Shown in pieces: positions 36,588 through 48,025 of a stretch of DNA of 64,000 nucleotides. The translations under genes and the position numbers were made by a program. The stretch covers positions 248,001 through 312,000 of the forward strand of contig JAMAHW010000008.1 in the NCBI GenBank assembly GCA_023627715.1, in the 5' to 3' direction. The notes under the pieces were generated by a model. It was not told the origin of the DNA. It did not search any database and saw only the letters and a list, made by a program, of their open reading frames with translations. Positions within the stretch are counted from its first letter, which is position 1. Every line of letters starts with the position of its first letter. This DNA comes from Periconia sp. R9002 (Eukaryota > Ascomycota > Dothideomycetes > Pleosporales > Periconiaceae).

Positions 36588-37140
36588 TTCTTAGGGTTTG
36601 GTAACAATTATCATGCAGATTATTTAGTTGCTGATGCTATTTTGGCTGTTGAAAGCGGCTCCTAACGCTTTAAATGCTTGCACAGCCGCGATTGAAAAGA
36701 AATGGTGCCGTTGCTCTTCGATAATGTCCCCCAAAACAAATCGGAACAACTGGTAAACAGCTGAAGAGACTCAAATGCGTACAATTGGGATTTCTGTGAC
36801 GGTGGATAACAGCTTCGGTTGGAGATAATGTTAAACTGCTGAACTGCTAAACTGCTAAACGGCAGAGATCTAGGATCGTTGATTGGTCGCGAAACCATCT
36901 TTCATTCCTGCTTTCACCTATCGTAGCTAGCGCAACGCTCGTTATCAGATCTCCACTCATGATAGTGAAAGACGGCCCGACGAGACGCTCCAAAGGGCAA
37001 GATATGCTAAAATTGAAAAGATAAAAGAAGCACCTCAAAATATACAAAAACACCACCAACGAACGATTGATGTGTATTTTACAGAAACCAACTAACCGTT
37101 GTTCCAGGGCAGTTTGCTCTGGTAGACCATCCAGCCCATC
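36588..37140. promoter_or_regulatory. Divergent promoter with seven GATA-factor motifs
   Basis: Between the start codons of the oxygenase and the NCS1 permease are seven HGATAR sites on either strand, at 36608-36613, 36719-36724, 36823-36828, 36918-36923, 36942-36947, 36960-36965 and 37019-37024. HGATAR is the site bound by AreA/NIT2-type GATA factors, which activate nitrogen-scavenging genes. Clustered sites are characteristic of their targets. The sites are seen directly; the regulation is inference. Confidence 0.6.
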
Positions 37141-38958
37141 ATGGCAACACACTCATCTTTTTCTAATAAATTAATAAGACGTCTTGAAGTTAACAGAGAC
37201 AATGACACCAACGTGGATATATATGTGAATAAAGATACACGACCGTTACCTCCTTCTAGACGCCCTTACGGACCGTGGCACTTTGTTGGACTGTGGATGA
37301 TCACTGGATCCTTCAATGTGGGAGGATGGACTACAGGATCTGCTCTTATTTCGCTGGGTCTCAATGTCTGGGTATGGACCTCCTGACGCGATCAAAATTG
37401 ACAAGTTTGCCTCGATATCCTTCTCTGACACCCATCTAGCAATCCATGCTTGCTGTCATCATTGCTCACACATTCGTCGGAATTGTATGCGTCATGGGCG
37501 GTCACCCTGGCGCCAAATGGCACATTGGATTTCCGCTGTGGATGAAGCAGAATTGGGGGATCTGGGGGTACTTGTTTCCCATGGTGAGTTGCGATCCATC
37601 GGTTGCACTTGCTCATGGTGCTAACCGCACTGCTATGCTAGGCAATCAGAGTGTTTCTGTCATTTGTCTGGACAGCTACGAATACCTGGTATGGAAGTCA
37701 GTGCTTAAAAGTACTCCTAACATGCATCTGGCCTTCATTCCTTAACCTCAACACCCCGCTTGCCGATGGCACCATGCACGTTTACGATTTTGTGGCATTC
37801 ATCATCTATGTCCTCATTTGTTTACCACTTGTGTACATCAGCCCGGAGAACTACCGCAAACCCTTTTTCATCGCATCGTTCACTGTTGCAACGACCGTTT
37901 TTGTTCTGCTCATCTGGTCCGTCGTACGTGCTGGCGGCGGCGGCGCACTTCTCGAAGACGTGAGCTCTGTATCGGGCGTCACGCCTGCTCGGGGGTCGAA
38001 ACTTGGATGGGCTTTCGTGGCTGCCGTGACGACAAATATCGGTGGCATTGCCACTCACATGTGGTCGCAGTCTGATTACACGCGCTATGCCCGGAAGCCA
38101 GGAGATCAGATCCTCGCCCAGCTCGTCATGGTCCCACTTGGCACAATAGTCGTTGCGTGCATCGGTATCGTTTGCACCTCTTGCGCCGCCACCCTTTACC
38201 CCCAGGAAAAGAACCTCCTCTGGAATCCCTACGTCTTTTTAGAGGCCGTGCGCAAGCATGAGGACAACAACGGTGCACGAGCCGGTGTAGCTTTTGCCAG
38301 CATCGCTTTCATGTTCTCGCAGTTTGGCATGGTGGTTGCGTCGAATCTCGTTATCGCTGGTATTGATCTCGCAGCCCTGCTTCCTAGGTGGTTCACCATC
38401 CGTCGCGGCGCTTACTTCACGATTCTGTTCGTCTTCATCATGCAACCTTGGTCGCTTCTCAACTCCGCGTCGAGCTTCCTGACGGTCGTTGGATCGTTCA
38501 ATGTTTTCCTAGGCCCGCTCATGGGTATCATGTTCGCCGACTACTTCATCCTTCGCAAGACCACAATGAAACTGACAGAATTGTACGCAAACTCCCCAAA
38601 CAGCATCTACTGGTACACACGAGGCTGGAACTGGCGCGCTGCTGTTGCCTGGGTGTTGGGCGTGTGCTACCTGCTCCCCGGTCTTGCACAAAGGGCTCAA
38701 GCACCAAAAGAGATCTGGCCAGGCTGGACACGGCTATACCAGCTGGCCTGGTTCTTGGGCTGCATCTCATCTGGCCTCATCTTCTTAGCCCTTGATTACT
38801 TCTGGCCTATGCCCGAGAAGCTCGCCGTAGACGACCACGATTATTTCGGCACCTTTGGAGATCCTTACATCATCGAAGGGTTAGACTTGAAAGCGGAGAG
38901 CGACTTGGTGGTTCCGAGTGAGAAGGATGACGTAATTGCTAAAGTCGGAGAGGTATAG
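37141..38958 (+). CDS. NCS1-family permease (uracil/allantoin/thiamine type, Fur-like)
   Basis: Exons are 37141-37371, 37440-37583 and 37642-38958, giving 563 residues. The N-terminal NKDTRPLPPSRRPYG leads into the first membrane helix with FNVGGWTTGSALISLGL, a hallmark of the Fur branch of nucleobase:cation symporters. QSDYTRYARKPGDQ and the later NFFLGPLMGI-like FNVFLGPLMGIMFADYF are also typical. About twelve hydrophobic segments are visible, with a cytosolic tail rich in Asp/Glu. Family members import uracil, uridine, allantoin, thiamine or related rings with a proton across the plasma membrane. The substrate cannot be read from the sequence. It is divergently paired with the oxygenase through a GATA-rich promoter. 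Confidence 0.92.
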
Positions 38959-39892
38959 AGATAGTTCTGGGTTTTAGTAAGATTTATAAAGCCCGTTGTA
39001 GAATTCACACAATCTCTATCTTTGTCTGTATACTTGACCTGGTCCTCAAAGGTAATAACATTGATATCTCCCTGGCAGGCGATGCCATCAATGACTTTGC
39101 CATCGTCTGGAGTTCGCTCCAGTATGCTCTACCAATGTGATAGAACAGACCTACTTCGGAGTGTAAGTATCTGCGTGTAAAGTGAGAAGAATCCCAGAAG
39201 GAAAACGAACGGGTCAAATGGCCTTATGTACACATCTGGATGTTAGGACCTTCTCAAGGGTTGGAAGTATCTTAGACCTTTAGTAGGTCCATGCGATTTG
39301 AGCTTATAGCTATGGATTGATCAATATACCTATAAGCGAATCTATAATAATACATTACCCCGTCCTTATTCTCCGCGTTCACTGCTCCTGATCTCCCTTG
39401 ACTCCACTGTACATCAAGCATGGGTATGTGTCCATATAAATGACTTCTAATAGCAGATGTCATATAGTTCCCGTCATAACACAATATATCTAATATTTCT
39501 TTTACTTGAATAAGGACGTTTTGCATTACGCCATCAACGGGGCGGGCCGGCCAGCTCAAACCACTACGTGTAAACTACAATCCTGCAAATGCCTAACAGA
39601 ACAAAGGAATTTTGAGAGAGCCTCTTGGTGAAAAAACTCCTTTTGAATGTAGCGGGTTGAATAAGTTGCGCGATAAGAGCGAAGGGAAATGCCGAGCAAT
39701 CATTGATGCCTAAAGCTCCAATTATCGATACCCATTCCCCCTACAGCCACACCCGACCATCATAACGCCGCTTTTGAATGTTGGGCTCTGTTTTAGAATT
39801 TTTATCGATTGAACCTCGGACCCTCGGCTCATGAGTTAGTTTCACGATTCACGGCTCCGAGGACTCCGCGGAAGGAGCTAGAAGCAACCTGG
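38959..39892. other. Convergent intergenic region, permease / SKI2
   Basis: It lies between the stops of the permease (+) and SKI2 (-). It is AT-rich with several short inverted words around 39290-39340. No convincing open frame is seen. Confidence 0.55.
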
Positions 39893-42800
39893 TTACAGGT
39901 ACAAGCTTGCACAATTGCAGATATCGCTGTTTCATCATGAGTCAGCATCATCCCAACCATCAACAACTCCAGGATAAGATGTCAAACAATGAAACCTCAC
40001 GATCCAGGAATATGGGTTTCATGGATAGAAAAAAAAATAGAAACATACCGTTTAATTAACTCCTGGCAGGTCCCCATTTTCTGGAACAACACTGGATCAC
40101 CGATGATCCGTGCCGCATTCTTCACCTCCCTGCACGTCTCGTCCAGCCGCGTAATTACTCGGACGATAGTGCCCTCCATGACATCAGTAAGATCGGTGAT
40201 ACGGTTGAAACTCATGCCCCTCGCCCATTCGTACACAACCTCAACCATGCCAAACCGAGGTTTGCTGACGAAATCATTCGAGTCCTCGGCTGCAAGAATG
40301 ACCTGATGAACGGTTTGCAAATGGTTGACTTTTTCAGAAATTTCGACAATCTTGGCGATTCCGCGTTCTAGCGCTGCAGTTAAAGTGGGTTCTGTATCAG
40401 TCTTTTCTTGGAAAACGAAACAGGAGAGCAGCGCAACAATCTCTTCAGGCTCGTAGGTTGCGAGTACGTTCTCGAGAATCAACTCGGTCAAGACCAATTC
40501 GTCGGCTGAATGTATTTCGCAAGCTACTTTGCCTTTCAATTCCACACGCGTGTCTTCGTCAACAAAACCTAGATCTTTCAAGACGGAAATTCTCTGTTCA
40601 TAGTCAGGCAGTAGCTGAAGGTTTTGATCGGACATTAGCTGGCGAAGCTGAAGGATGTTCTCTTTGATGAGCCATTCATCGTGCTCCATAGCAAACTGTG
40701 GTCTATTAGCTTGACTGAACTCACACATATGCATTTCCCACTCACGTGTTTTAAGAAATCAGGGCATTTGATGCATGCTCTTTGAGCGACTTCTTGCCCC
40801 ACTTTCCTTCTGGCCAACTCAATCTCTTTGAACTTGAGATTTTTAATCTTCTCATAATCAAATTCGTCCCAATCCTGGTAGTTCCATGACTGGCAAAGAG
40901 GCACGAATTGATCTTGAGCCAGCTTGAGAGCATCTAAATCGAAAGTTAGCATAAGTTGTAAAATTGAATGCGTAATGTGCTTGCCTTTCTTTCTCTTCAA
41001 GTTTTCCACTCCTTCAGGAATGTCAATGACGGTCCTTGTCAAGCATTCAATGTCGTTGAGAGGAATCAGTGCACTCTTGAGGATGAAGTCCTTAGGGTTT
41101 TGAGGAAGAGCGCGAAAGAATTGGGCAAATGGAGAGAGATAAGGTAGCAAGTCATCGGCTTTACGCTGTTTGTTTGCGGCAATCTCCATCACTTGGACTG
41201 TGGGTTCGGCTCCTTTACTGGTTCCTTCCCTCAAGAGCATCCCGACCGTTCTGACATCATTCTGCCTTTATTAGTATATTATTCAGGTTGCCAGTGACAC
41301 AAAACAAACCTTCTTATAAACAATTAATCGATTGGGTCCTAGGATTCGCCGGCCTACTGGATTTGTGAGCAAAGCGAGATGCAATTCATTGGTCAAACGC
41401 TGGTACTCCATGCACGCCTTATGACATGTTTCTAGATCAACGTCGCAGATGTTGCACGGCTCCCTCTTCACCTTTTCGAGATCTGCTTCTGAAATTTTGA
41501 CTTTCTTTTCATGTTCTGGGAGTAAAGCTTGAGTGGCATTCTCGCTGAAGCTACGCTTGATCATCTCCTCGATCTTCAATGCTTCAACCCGAAGAAGATT
41601 GAGAATCATATTGTAGGTGAGTCTGAATTGCGATCTTAGCTTGGTCGGATCTCCAAGCATCATCTGTCGAAGCCGTGTGACTGGTGGCGCTTCGTCAGCT
41701 CCCGGGGCACAAATAATGACTGTCCCGACGGTGTCAAGACCTCGTCGACCTGCTCGCCCCGCCATTTGGGTGTACTCGCCAGGCAAAAGATCTCTGAATT
41801 GACGTCCGTCATGCTTACGAAAGCCGGAGAAGACCACTGTCCTTGTTGGAAGGTTGAGACCCATGGCAAATGTCTCAGTGGCAAACAATATCTTCACGAG
41901 AGTCCGAGCAAACAGGATTTCGACCACTTCTTTCACAATAGGTAGCATGCCACCATGATGCACTGCAATACCCCGGCTAAGGAGCTCCCTGAGTCTGGTG
42001 ATTTGAGGAAGATTGCGGTCTTCAGGACTAAGTCGAGCCAAGGATTTCTCGATAGTCATATGGATGGCACTCTTCTCCGCCGCTGTGCAGTAATCCAGAT
42101 TCGAAAGTGCATCGGCATTTTCTTCACAGCGTTTCTTTGAGAACACAAAGATACAAGCGGGTAGCAGATCCTTCTTGCGCAGATGGTTGATCAGATGGAC
42201 CCATATGTTTCGATCTTGAGCAGCTGTCGTTCTGCCTCCGCCACGTCCGGTCCTGGCAATATTACCTCGACCACGTTGAGCAGGTGGCCCACCTCCTCGC
42301 TGAGCCCCACCACGTTGGCCTTGTTGTTGACCTCCTCTGCCTCGCTGGTTTTGAGCACCACGACCGGCTCCTCCGCGGCCTGTACCCCTTCCAGCTTGGT
42401 TGTCTCCAGCGGGTGGTGCCTTCACCTTGTCTCTACCGGACAGGACATCATTTGCTTCTTTCCAGCCACCTTCCAAAAATTTCTTCTCTGCTGTGACAAT
42501 CTTGTACATGTCTTTGTTGGCCCATAAGTAATGCTCGAGAGGAATGGGGCGCTTGGGTGTGGAAATGACATATATGTTCTTCTTCTTTGTCCTGCCTACC
42601 CATGAAGCAAATTCATATGTGTTGGGAACAGTGGCTGATAAGAGAATCAAGGTAACGTGCTCTGGGAGCATGATGATGACCTCTTCCCACACAACACCTC
42701 GTTCCAAGTCATTGACATAATGGACTTCGTCAAAAATAACAAACTCTACGTCCCGTATAAGATCTGCGCCGCGGTACAGCATACTTCGCAAAATTTCAGT

Positions 42801-44042
42801 GGTCATGATCAAACAACTAGCTTCGGGTCTGATCTGCACATCTCCCGTGAGGATTCCTACATCGTCGAATGTGAGCTGAAAGTCGCGGAATTTTTGATTG
42901 CTAAGTGCCTTGATGGGAGATGTATAGATGGCTTTGGTCATGTGCTTGGCAGCCAATGCTATAGCATATTCTGCTACGACAGTTTTGCCAGCTGATGTAT
43001 GGGCTGCCACAAAAACAGAATCACCATTCTCGAGATGATAAACAGCCTCTTTCTGGAAAGTATCCAGTTCGAATGGATATTCTCTAGCGGGTTCAGGGAC
43101 AAGCTCGCGGAAATTCGTAATCTCCCGATTGACATCGACCATGTGTGCCCACTCTTTTCCACGTTTTTTGTTGGCTCCCATCGCAAGAGCACCATGAGGT
43201 GCCAATGCTGGAAACTCCACGGGCAAAAGAGAGTCGATCTCCTCATCTCCAACAGCTTGATCCTCGTTATCAGGAGTAGTTTTTCCATTGAGCCCCTGGA
43301 CACCATCATCGTTGTCTTCATCATCATCGTTGTCTTCATCATCATCGTCATCGTCATCGTCACTAGTACCCGGCATAGGTTCTTCGCCCAACGTATCCTC
43401 CACCTCTTTAGCAGCCTTTGCATCTACTGCGGGTTTTTTCTCAAAGTCCAGTCCTCGTGTAAACCCAGGCGGTATTTCTAGAAGACCACCTTCGGCGGTG
43501 AAATTGATGACACGATTAAGACCGCCAGATCTGTCCCCGTTGCCCCTGTCTTGCCTTGACAACTCTTCATCTTCTATAGCCGCAATTGCCTCTACTCCGT
43601 CCAACCCACCGGGGGCAAAGGGGAAAAAGCCGGCAGCACCACGGACAAACTCGGCTCTATTTGCCGGTTTTCTGAGTAGGGAAGTTGAATTCTTTGCTGT
43701 TGCTGAGTGTGCAGGGACTGTGACCTCTTTGTAGCCGGTGACGCGTCCTTCAAGTCCCTCACGTGTAAAGCGGATAATGGTACGTGTTTGAGTGGGCGCA
43801 ATCTGAAAAAGGCTGCGATAATCCGGTGGAGCATCCCACCGCTGCTGCAGCTTGTTCAACCACGGGGTATTGAACGAACTCGACGGCGTCAAAAATTCAT
43901 GTTCTAATTCCTTTTTGATGTCGTCTTTTGTCTTACGCTGTCGTTTGGGTGGGCGCGGTTCTTCAGCGAACGAAAGATTTTCTTCTGGTACAGCATCGCA
44001 GCTTAGCCGCAGCCGTTCGAGCTCTTCGGAAAGTCCCTGCAT
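39893..44042 (-). CDS. SKI2: Ski2 RNA helicase of the cytoplasmic exosome (Ski complex)
   Basis: Exons on the minus strand are 41310-44042, 40985-41261, 40746-40933, 40049-40695 and 39893-39926, giving 1292 residues. The ATG at 44042 begins MQGLSEELERL. Helicase motifs are complete: AHTSAGKT (about 352), DEVH (about 437, the Ski2 rather than Mtr4 form), LSATVPN, and QMAGRAGRRGLD (about 764). A poly-Asp tract sits at about residues 224-244. An RGG/RG-rich loop (about 540-609) lies between the two RecA domains. The C-terminal DSHCT domain ends RDICNCASLYL; its last eleven residues come from a 34-base exon after a 122-base intron. Ski2 unwinds mRNA for 3'-5' decay with Ski3 and Ski8 in the cytoplasm. 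The second intron (40934-40984) appears to be a GC-AG intron. Confidence 0.95.
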
Positions 44043-44469
44043 GTCGGGACACGACCACAAGCTTGCACGATGTCACGATTTGTTGAACAGTCTGCGTTGA
44101 ATCGATCAGTTAACTAGACATAACGATGAGTTGGTGTGACGGCAGAGTTGGACCTGACAGCAGCTAAGCTTGAAGGAGATGACGCGGGGCAAGTGCAGGA
44201 ACAGCCCCACTACTCCTAATAATCAACACAAACAGCTGACATCATGATACCCAGTAACACCAAAACAATTGGCAATGGAACAGGTAAGCCGCACACAATC
44301 AGTAATGATTATTTGGTATGTTTGCTATCAGTGAAAGCGACAAAAAAACTAAAATAGAAAAAAACTCAAAAAACGAGCCCCAAACTCCTCGCTATGCAGT
44401 CGTCAAATCATCATCTTAACTGAATGGTTTTCCATGTTCTAACCATTGTGTAGCGTTCGCCCCTCTGAT
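44043..44469. promoter_or_regulatory. SKI2 upstream region
   Basis: This is 427 bases holding the SKI2 promoter (minus strand) and the CSM3 3' flank. A-rich runs at 44340-44375. No specific site is claimed. Confidence 0.55.
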
Positions 44470-45337
44470 TCACCACATGTCTTCCATTTCCGCCATTGCC
44501 TCCATGTCATCAGCGAACGGATCATCCTCAGCTGCCACGGTCTTCGGTGTAGGGTCTGCTTTTCGAGAGTTTGTGAAATCTGCACCCTCAGCCAGTAACG
44601 CGTCTAGTTCGTCCTCTTCCGGTTCCGCGTTTGCCTGCCCTGCCGTGTCTTCTGTGCGCTGTACCTGCTCAAGCCCTCCTGCTTGTCCTTCCAAAGGCAT
44701 GTTTGCATCCGCAACATCACTTGTTTCGTTTCCATCTTGTTCTTGGGGAGGTCGCTCCGTCATCACCGTGTCCTGAACTTCGTCTTCCGTGTCCGATTTA
44801 TCTCTCGGTTTACCCTCATCTATCCATTCCTTCCTCATCATCTGCATGCTCTTGGTGTGTCCCAGTTTCTCGATCATAAGAAGACCGTCGGCGAATTTGG
44901 CACGGGGGAAGAGGTCGTCGAGCCACAATTGGTACATGTTCAGTAATCGTGCGATATCGCCATACTAGGGTGGTGTTAGACTCCTTCGCACTCTATATTC
45001 GGAAGGCAGTCCTTACTTCATGCCCTTTCCCCTTGAGCTTCAATCTATCCTTGGATATCTTTCGCAATTTTGGTATGCCGCGGTCTGATAGTAGAAGCTC
45101 ATTGTCAAGCTTAGGGATGGGTAGCTTTTTCTTTGTGACCTTGATTTCTTCTTCCAACCCCAGCACATCGGCACCCGGTAATTTCTTGCTAACAGGCGGC
45201 TGCGAAGGCTGAGCTTGTAATTGTGCGTCGATGTTACTTGTGTCGAAGATGTCTTCGCCGTTGAGCGTCCCATTTAGAATGGCGTCTAACTCGTCATCGT
45301 CGGGGATGTCGTGATTTGAGGGGTCCATGGAAGCCAT
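44470..45337 (-). CDS. CSM3: Csm3/Swi3 replication fork protection factor
   Basis: Exons on the minus strand are 45017-45337 and 44470-44964, giving 271 residues. The 52-base intron joins GKGHE to YGDIARLLNMYQLWL in phase 0. The conserved Swi3 domain covers about residues 60-145: LPIPKLDNELLLSDRGIPKL, KDRLKLKGKGHEYGD, and LDDLFPRAKFADGL. The N-terminal is acidic (DDDELDAIL) and the C-terminal half is acidic and disordered. With Tof1/Swi1 this protein travels with the replisome, stabilises paused forks and supports checkpoint signalling in the nucleus. It is divergent from the THO subunit gene. Length and domain order match the family. Confidence 0.92.
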
Positions 45338-45811
45338 TGGGTTTGATAGTTGAATCGTGTGTTTGCTTGCTTCTGTTCCTTCGCAAAACGGTGGTGATTA
45401 TTGCAGAAATCGCGTTCTAGGGAAACGCGACGGACGCGACAACGCTAGACCCGTTGTGGCCGTGTGCAAGCTTGCGCCACTAGCGCACAACCTTAATCGT
45501 AGCCTCGACGTGGGCTTGTCCGACATCTTATTGAGGGACGCCGAACAATAGCAACATTGCACCAACCAATTATCCCCCCCGACGACAACGCTGGCTTGAC
45601 TTTGAGGAGTGACCAATAAAAACAATTTCAGCTACCAACAATCAGCAACTTACGTATCCTGTTCTCCTACGCGCGCTTACTCACTACGAAATTTTGAATC
45701 TACTACACACCAATCTACCACGGTTTAGATATATACATTTCCTTTTCTGTTCTCCTCTGCCACTCCTGTCGCCTTTGGCGCTCTATCCATACAGAAAGCC
45801 TACTCAAAAAA
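45338..45811. promoter_or_regulatory. Divergent promoter region, CSM3 / THO1
   Basis: Both start codons face outwards across 474 bases. The plus-strand side from 45640 to 45800 is pyrimidine-rich (TTCCTTTTCTGTTCTCCTCT-like), a common fungal core promoter feature, and leads directly to the HPR1/THOC1 start. Confidence 0.6.
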
Positions 45812-48025
45812 ATGGCGGTTACGACCTCTATCTCCACAAACCCCATCACAGCACGATTGAATGAGCTACTGCGACGTGCACGCAAAGTCAAGCCGACGAG
45901 TTCGATCGACCCGCCGCTTCAAGTATCAGCCTTGATTGAGGACGATGAGGAGGGTATCTTGGGCTCTATTCACCCAGGAAAAGATGCACCTGATATTGAG
46001 AGCGCAGCCAAAAGCATCTTCTATTCTACTCTTGTAAGTTTCTAGTGTCACTGCTCGTTACGTGTTGTGTTCCATATTCTGATACCGATAGGCCTCCTTC
46101 GATATCAGTGATCCCTCCTTCGTAACAGTATGGGATTTACTGGACATACTACAGTACTGTAGTGATCGCGGTATGTACCCTCAAAGTGTTAAAGTTGTTA
46201 CCCCTAATCATAGGCAGATCTATGCTCGCAACAGCTCGTGCTGCTATTGATCGAAGAGCTACTGGACGGTCTATCATTGACCGGTTGCCGTTATGCCTTC
46301 ACCTTCTTGGAGTCGCGGAGAGAAACCCTGATTTCGGTAGGTCCATGCATGCCCGCAATCCTACTTCTTCGTTTTGTTGACATCTGCCTAGCCACAATCG
46401 CAAAACAAGAATCTGGTGATTTTGCGGCTATGCAACGAACTACTCCGCCGTCTGTCTCGAGCGGAAGACCCGGTATTTTGTGGTCGGGTATATATATTTC
46501 TCTTCCAGAGCTTCCCACTGGGTGATAGAAGCTCAGTGAATCTGCGTGGCAATTTCCATGTGGAGAACGTAACGACCTTTGAGGAATATCTAGGAGCTTC
46601 GACAACGTTGGAAGAGGGAATGGATGTTGATGCTAAAGAGGAAGTTAGCGAAGATGCCCAGGTTACAGAGAAGGACGGTGTACCAGCGATATCCGAGACA
46701 CCAGATGTCAAACCGCCAACCATGGACATCAACACATTGTATCCAGTGTTTTGGTCACTGCAGAATTTCTTTTCCGATCCCCCGCGCCTCTTTGATCCAG
46801 AGAACTTCAAACGTTTCAAAGATGGTCTGGAGGCAACGCTGGCTAAGTTCAAAGAAGTCCCAAAAGTCATCCAGACTGTAGGCACAGCAGTCCACACCAG
46901 TGCGCAATCGCCCTCGGATGGGGATTATGATGAACTTGCCAGTGCCTCGAACCCGAAGTACTTAACAAGTCTAGACCTGTTTAAGCTCGAGGTTCGTTAT
47001 CGCCAATTCCATAGCTGGTTCTGAGCAAATGATTAACTCTAGACAGCTTAGTGACTTGGCTTTTCAACGTCATATCCTAGTGCAGGCACTGATCATGATT
47101 GACTTTCTCTTGACTTTGACGGAGAAATCTAAAAGCCAGCCTTACTATCAAACTGCACAGAAGGCAATGCAGTACCCATTCACATTGAACGATGAAGAGG
47201 TAAGCTCATGCATTCCCCACGATTGCCACCACTCGCTTCACTCTTGCCCATTACGACGCCACTGCGATCTACATTTCCCCAGCTGACCATAAAGCACAGA
47301 CCGAATGGGCGTTGGGCATCAAGGTGTCCATCGCAAATTACCTGCAGGACGGCCCAGATGGCAAATTCTACTATCGGATGGTGGATACAGTACTTTCCCG
47401 CGATAAGAATTGGGTTAGGTGGAAAATGGCAAACTGCAAATCATTCCAACGCAAGAAAGTCCCCACCAAAGACTATGTGGACTCCAAGTCTGGAGCTCAA
47501 AGGGCTGTTAGCAACAAAAAAGGATCAAAATTTGCGAGGGCGGGATCCTCGAACCTTGACTTCTTATCTAATACGGATCCTCAGAACGCATTGTCACAGT
47601 TACGGCACGACCAGAAGTAAGTTCCGCTCGACCGACCGACACCCAATTTTGTTTGCTAAAAGGAAGTCAGGTTCGTGAAGCCTAGTCCCCAATTCTATGC
47701 AAATCAGATCCGGACAATTGATTTGGACCTTGACATGGCCGATACTGAAGAGGAAAAGCGTAAGCTGTTGGAGAACAAATCGAGCCGAACATGGAGGGGG
47801 CTACGCCTAGCATCCCAGGGTCAGCTGAAGTCATTCGATAGTATTGAGCATGGCAAAGGTCTGGAGAAACTTCCACCGGTCACGTTGTCTTCTGAGGCAA
47901 CAGGCGATGAAAATGCACCCACGGCTTCGGAAGACAGGGATTCTGTTCCGCAAGAACAACATCCAAGCGTCGAGGAGCAACGGGCCGGCCAACAAGATCA
48001 AATAATGGCAGACTCAGCAGAATAG
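45812..48025 (+). CDS. HPR1: THO complex subunit 1 (Hpr1/THOC1)
   Basis: Seven exons: 45812-46033, 46092-46170, 46218-46336, 46392-46991, 47047-47199, 47300-47616 and 47671-48025, giving 614 residues. Hallmarks of THOC1: LVLLLIEELLDG, YAFTFLESRRE, and the very conserved NKNLVILRLCNELLRRLS followed by EDPVFCGRVYIFLFQSFPL. Later, FYYRMVDTVLSRDKNWVRWK and QNALSQLRHDQK are also typical, as is the charged tail. The third exon uses the acceptor at 46217, because the nearer upstream AG breaks the frame. THO couples transcription to mRNP packaging and export and limits R-loops. The C-terminal about 80 residues are acidic and disordered. The identification is firm. Confidence 0.94.

Noticed and set aside
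38959..39892. Possible transposon remnant in the AT-rich gap after the permease
   Set aside because: No terminal inverted repeats, target duplication or transposase-like frame could be identified.
43310..43370. Trinucleotide repeat (GAT-type) that could be a microsatellite element
   Set aside because: It is in frame within SKI2 and encodes a poly-Asp tract, so it is described with that gene.
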